Shown here in pieces: positions 60,891 to 64,000 of a stretch of DNA of 64,000 nucleotides (the stretch's first letter is position 1; every line of letters starts with the position of its first letter). The notes beneath the pieces were generated by a model. That model was not told where the DNA came from and made no database searches. It saw only the letters and a program-made list of their open reading frames with translations. This stretch comes from V1-33 sp964523105 (GTDB lineage: Bacteria > Verrucomicrobiota > Verrucomicrobiia > Verrucomicrobiales > V1-33), in the NCBI GenBank assembly GCA_964523105.1, contig CAZFZN010000001.1:310001-374000 (forward strand), written 5' to 3'. The translations under genes and the position numbers were made by a program.

Positions 60891-62354
60891 ATGCCTTCCG
60901 CCAATCATCGCTGCCCCGGCATCACCCGCCGCTCGTTCCTGGCCGACACCGGCATGGGTTTTACCGGCCTCGCGCTGGCGGCCATGATGGGGAAAACCGG
61001 CGGCGCGCCGTCACATCCTGCGTGGTCACCGCCGGACGGCCAGCCGCATTTCGCGCCGCGCGCCAAATCGGTGATCTGGATCTTCCTCTGCGGAGGTCTA
61101 AGTCACGTTGAGAGCTTCGATGTGAAGCCTGCACTTAACGACTACGCCGGCAAGAGCATCGAAGAAACGCCCTTCGCCGGCGTGCTGAAGGACGCGGACA
61201 AGAACGTCGTCGGCGGCAATCCCAATCATCAGAACCGCAAGGTCATCATGCCGCTCAACACCGGCTACAAAACCTATGGCCAAAGCGGGCTCGTGGTCAG
61301 CGACTGGTTCCCTCACACCGGCACCTGCGCCGACGATCTCGCCGTGGTGCGCTCGCTCTGGACCAAGGACAACGACCACGGTGCGCAGCTCACATGGCAC
61401 ACCGGCCGTCATGTCAGGGAAGGAGGGCTGCCGACCATCGGTTCGTGGGCCTGTTACGGCCTCGGCACGCTGAATGCCAACCTGCCGGAGTATGTCGTGC
61501 TCGGCACGCCCACGGGCGACTGCTGCGGCGGCGCATGGACGCACGGTGCCGGTTATCTCGGCCCGCAGCACGGGGGCGTCAGGCTCGGCAGCGATCCCGC
61601 CAAACCCCTGCCGTGGATCACCAGCGGCCCGCTCGGCCTGACGCGCGAGGAGCAATTGTCCAGCCTCAGCCTGCTGGGGAAACTGAACACGCTCTCCGGC
61701 ATCGATTACCCTGACGATCCCGACCTGCGCGCGCGCATCGCGAGTTACGAACTCGCCTTCCAAATGCAGACGGCGGTGCCGGAAGCCACCGCGCTCGACA
61801 CCGAGAGCGGGCACATCAAAAAACTCTACGGCATGGACCAGAAGCACTGCGGCGACTTTGCCAGGCTGTGCCTCACGGCCCGGCGGCTCGTGGAACGGGG
61901 CGTGCGTTTCGTGCAAATCTTCCACGGCGGCGGCGGCGGCGGCGCGTGGGATGCCCACGGCGGCATCAAACAAAACCACACCGACCTCGCCGCGCAGGTG
62001 GACCAGCCCATCGCCGGTCTGCTCAAGGATCTGAAACAGCGCGGCCTCTTCGCCGACACCACCGTCGTCTGCGGCACGGAATTCGGCCGCACGCCTGGCG
62101 CCCAGGGTGACGGGCGCGATCACCACCCGCACGGATTCTGCGCCTGGCTCGCCGGCGCCGGCATCAAAGGCGGCACCGTCCACGGCGCCACGGACGAACT
62201 CGGATTCCACGCCGTGCGCGACCGCCATTACGTCACCGACATCCACGCCACCACACTCCACCTGCTCGGCCTCGATTCGCGAAAACTGGAACTCCCCGAC
62301 CGCCGGCGGCTGGAAATCGACCACGGCGACGCCATCCGGGAGATCATGACGTGA
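60891..62354 (+). CDS. DUF1501 protein (sulfatase-fold), Tat-exported
   Basis: This 487-residue protein of the DUF1501 family has an alkaline-phosphatase/sulfatase-like fold. A Tat motif RRSFLADTGMGF lies at residues 13-24. Conserved parts are WIFLCGGLSHVESFDVKP, the phosphatase-like GAWDAHGGIKQNH with Asp/His ligands, and VCGTEFGRTP. In PVC bacteria DUF1501 genes are usually paired with DUF1549/DUF1553 cytochrome proteins; here the neighbour is DUF1080 instead and no DUF1553 gene is in the window. The substrate is unknown. Confidence 0.9.
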   Translation: MPSANHRCPGITRRSFLADTGMGFTGLALAAMMGKTGGAPSHPAWSPPDGQPHFAPRAKSVIWIFLCGGLSHVESFDVKPALNDYAGKSIEETPFAGVLKDADKNVVGGNPNHQNRKVIMPLNTGYKTYGQSGLVVSDWFPHTGTCADDLAVVRSLWTKDNDHGAQLTWHTGRHVREGGLPTIGSWACYGLGTLNANLPEYVVLGTPTGDCCGGAWTHGAGYLGPQHGGVRLGSDPAKPLPWITSGPLGLTREEQLSSLSLLGKLNTLSGIDYPDDPDLRARIASYELAFQMQTAVPEATALDTESGHIKKLYGMDQKHCGDFARLCLTARRLVERGVRFVQIFHGGGGGGAWDAHGGIKQNHTDLAAQVDQPIAGLLKDLKQRGLFADTTVVCGTEFGRTPGAQGDGRDHHPHGFCAWLAGAGIKGGTVHGATDELGFHAVRDRHYVTDIHATTLHLLGLDSRKLELPDRRRLEIDHGDAIREIMT

Positions 62355-62630
62355 GGTCAGCGCGGACGGGGAATGAAGCAGCATTTCCGTCGTCGCCGTC
62401 AGCAGACAGCACTGAGAGTCGCTGCCGGCGAAAGACTGCCCCTCCTCGCATGCGCAACATCCCGCGACAAACTCCACGTGACCACCGTCAACGGCGCCGT
62501 CGCCAGGGCACTCGAGGGGCGGTTGAACCGGGTGCAGTGGCTTTCTTCACACGATGATGTGATGGTGAGAACCGGGAAATTCCTGAACAGTCCCGCCCGC
62601 CTGCCAAGCATTGTCCAGATCTCCCAGCTT

Positions 62631-63548
62631 ATGAACACACTCCGGATTCTCACCTGTGCCGCCTCGGTTTCCCTGATCTCCACTGCAGGCGCCGCGGGCG
62701 TTTCGGTCGGGGCTTCATCGCTCATCGGTCAGCTCGACTACAGCGACTCCTTCACACTGGGAACGGGCACGCGCACGACACTGGCGCCGAATGCCTATCC
62801 AATCGGAGGTTCGGTTCCGGCGGCGCTGGCCGTGGAGAACAATCACGGCAATCCGGCCATGACATGGACCGACGCGCTCTGGAGCATCAGCAATGACGCC
62901 AGCGCGATCAACGGCGGCACCGTTTATCCAGGCGGCAGCGGCGCGGGCTCCGCCACGGGCATGACCCAGACAGGCGGCGGCGAAATCAACTCCGGCATCG
63001 AATACAATCTGCGGGACGATTTCGTGGTGCAGTTCGACGCAGTCTCCGTCGCGGACCGCGTCAATCTGACGATCGGCAATACCCGCGACGGCATTGCCGG
63101 AACCAACGGGCTCTCGATTTTCTTCCGGGTGGACGGGCACGCCACCCTTCCTGAGATCGGCATCTACAATCCCAATGTCGGGGAAGTGATCACCAGCCTC
63201 GATACCGGACTCGCCGGCATGGGTCTGAACCAATGGCACAACTACGCCGCAAGGTTCAACGGGAATACCGGAGTGATCACCCTCTGGGTGGATCAAATCG
63301 AACTCGGCAGCGTCAATCTCATAACATTTGGCGGCCCCACCGTTTTCGGAGGACCGGTCGCTCCCGCGGGTGCCTTCCTCCCGTTCATTACCGCCGCCTC
63401 CAACGATTCCATTTCCATTGGCAGTACCGGCGGCGACCGGACGTGGATGGACAACTTCCAGGTCGGCGCGCCGATTCCGGAACCGGCCAGCGTGACCCTC
63501 GCCGGGCTGGCCGGCCTGGCCCTGCTGCGCCGCCGCCGGGCGATCTGA
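62631..63548 (+). CDS. PEP-CTERM sorted secreted protein with LamG-like fold
   Basis: This is a 305-residue exported protein from the ATG at 62631 (MNTLRILTCAASVSLIS). The central part resembles a concanavalin/LamG-like sandwich (QWHNYAARFNGNTGVITLWV). The C-terminus carries PEP-CTERM: IPEPASVTLAGLAGLALL and the basic RRRRAI. It probably sits at the cell surface and binds glycans. An upstream in-frame extension to 62373 has no signal peptide and is rejected. Confidence 0.88.
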   Translation: MNTLRILTCAASVSLISTAGAAGVSVGASSLIGQLDYSDSFTLGTGTRTTLAPNAYPIGGSVPAALAVENNHGNPAMTWTDALWSISNDASAINGGTVYPGGSGAGSATGMTQTGGGEINSGIEYNLRDDFVVQFDAVSVADRVNLTIGNTRDGIAGTNGLSIFFRVDGHATLPEIGIYNPNVGEVITSLDTGLAGMGLNQWHNYAARFNGNTGVITLWVDQIELGSVNLITFGGPTVFGGPVAPAGAFLPFITAASNDSISIGSTGGDRTWMDNFQVGAPIPEPASVTLAGLAGLALLRRRRAI

Positions 63549-63602
63549 CAGCACGCGCTCCGCAGGATCAATAACCGTGCCTCATCGCACGGGCTCGCCC
63601 GT

Positions 63603-64000
63603 TCATCCTGCGGCCAGCGCCGGGGCTTCGGCGGAAGGTGCCGTTGATTTCGCCTTCCGCCACGTGCGCAGTCGTTCGAGGTAAACGTAAATCACCGGCG
63701 TGATGTAAAGCGTGAGCAACTGCGAGAGCATCAGTCCGCCGATAATGGCGATGCCGAGCGGCCGGCGGGCGTCGCTGCCGCCGAAGCCGATCGCGATGGG
63801 CAGCGTGCCCATCATGGCGGCGAAAGTCGTCATCATGATCGGCCGGAAACGCACGATGCAGGCCTGGAAAATGGCTTCGCCCGGGGGCTTGCCTTCCTGA
63901 CGCTGCGCTTCGAGCGCGAAATCGATCATCATGATGGCATTCTTCTTCACAATGCCGATGAGCAGCAGAATGCCGACGAATCCATAGACATTCACCTCGT
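63603..64000 (-). CDS. RND efflux transporter permease (C-terminal part, N-terminus beyond window)
   Basis: This is the last ~131 residues of an AcrB/MdtB-type RND inner-membrane pump. NVYGFVGILLLIGIVKKNAI, ACIVRFRPIMMTTFAAMMG and GGLMLSQLLTLYITPVIYVY are the typical final helices. The reading frame is open to the window end, so the gene starts outside. The short Ala-rich tail AEAPALAAG ends it. Confidence 0.9.
   Translation of the reverse strand, partial: EVNVYGFVGILLLIGIVKKNAIMMIDFALEAQRQEGKPPGEAIFQACIVRFRPIMMTTFAAMMGTLPIAIGFGGSDARRPLGIAIIGGLMLSQLLTLYITPVIYVYLERLRTWRKAKSTAPSAEAPALAAG

Noticed and set aside
62373..62630. 86-codon N-terminal extension of the second PEP-CTERM gene
   Set aside because: It has no signal peptide and is Arg-rich. 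The ATG at 62631 starts a proper export signal.
1..64000. tRNA, rRNA, CRISPR array, prophage or integrative element
   Set aside because: No cloverleaf with a TTCGANTC-type arm, no regularly spaced repeats and no integrase or phage structural gene was seen by eye; a covariance or CRISPR search was not run.

Overview
The window looks like a chromosome segment of a high-GC heterotrophic bacterium of the PVC superphylum, most likely Verrucomicrobiota. This is inferred from gene content and not from a marker gene: a PVC-type membrane-bound dehydrogenase fused to cytochrome c, DUF1080 and DUF1501 proteins, a sulfatase, a ceramidase-like protein, a zinc-ribbon Ser/Thr kinase with TPRs, two PEP-CTERM proteins, and a giant lamin-tail/LamG/CotH protein. 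Many genes encode secreted proteins with Sec or Tat signals, which suggests polysaccharide and glycolipid degradation. No rRNA, tRNA, CRISPR array, phage or integrase was seen.

Layout. 1-3 kb: a partial polytopic membrane protein and a secreted metzincin protease. 3.2-5.5 kb: gnd and a RAYT-type transposase flanked by two 65-bp palindromic repeats. 5.5-11 kb: sulfatase, creatininase-family protein, ceramidase-like protein and a class II Fic protein, followed by a decayed 3' end of a second ceramidase-like gene. 11-14.6 kb: a housekeeping block (hslO-ruvX-aspS plus a small unknown gene), with stop/start overlaps at two of its three junctions. 14.7-28.7 kb: a co-oriented minus-strand set of zinc-ribbon Ser/Thr kinase, secreted unknown protein, methyltransferase, ECF sigma factor and a 2202-residue secreted CotH protein with nested domains. 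29-36 kb: sugar porter, then the most distinctive locus, with gene order terC-sbtA-BacNav channel-DUF3311-like-truncated SSS symporter-sbtB. The first five genes of that locus are joined by four consecutive ATGA overlaps. tspO lies upstream. 36-43 kb: GH32 fructan hydrolase with a divergent PAS-AraC regulator, then the PVC dehydrogenase-cytochrome c-DUF6807 protein. 43-56 kb: SGNH hydrolase, possible secreted clan-CD peptidase, pheS, CE1-type esterase, small zincin, secreted PEP-synthase-like protein, a TIG-domain exoprotein and a PEP-CTERM protein. 56-64 kb: Gfo/Idh/MocA oxidoreductase, DUF1593 hydrolase, an unknown and possibly frameshifted gene, DUF1080, DUF1501, a second PEP-CTERM protein and the C-terminal end of an RND efflux pump.

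How the genes fit together. The secreted enzymes (sulfatase, ceramidase-like, GH32, CE1, SGNH, DUF1080, Gfo/Idh/MocA) with the sugar porter suggest scavenging of complex glycans and glycolipids. The kinase and the giant exoprotein share a C-terminal type of beta-sandwich domain and lie in one strand block with an ECF sigma factor, which hints at a surface-sensing circuit. The sbtA/sbtB operon suggests Na+-coupled bicarbonate uptake under PII-like control, combined with a voltage-gated cation channel and a TerC/Alx-type protein; the combined function is inference. Several intergenic gaps hold long inverted repeats. Start sites were mostly chosen at signal peptides or conserved domain starts, because clear Shine-Dalgarno sequences are scarce.
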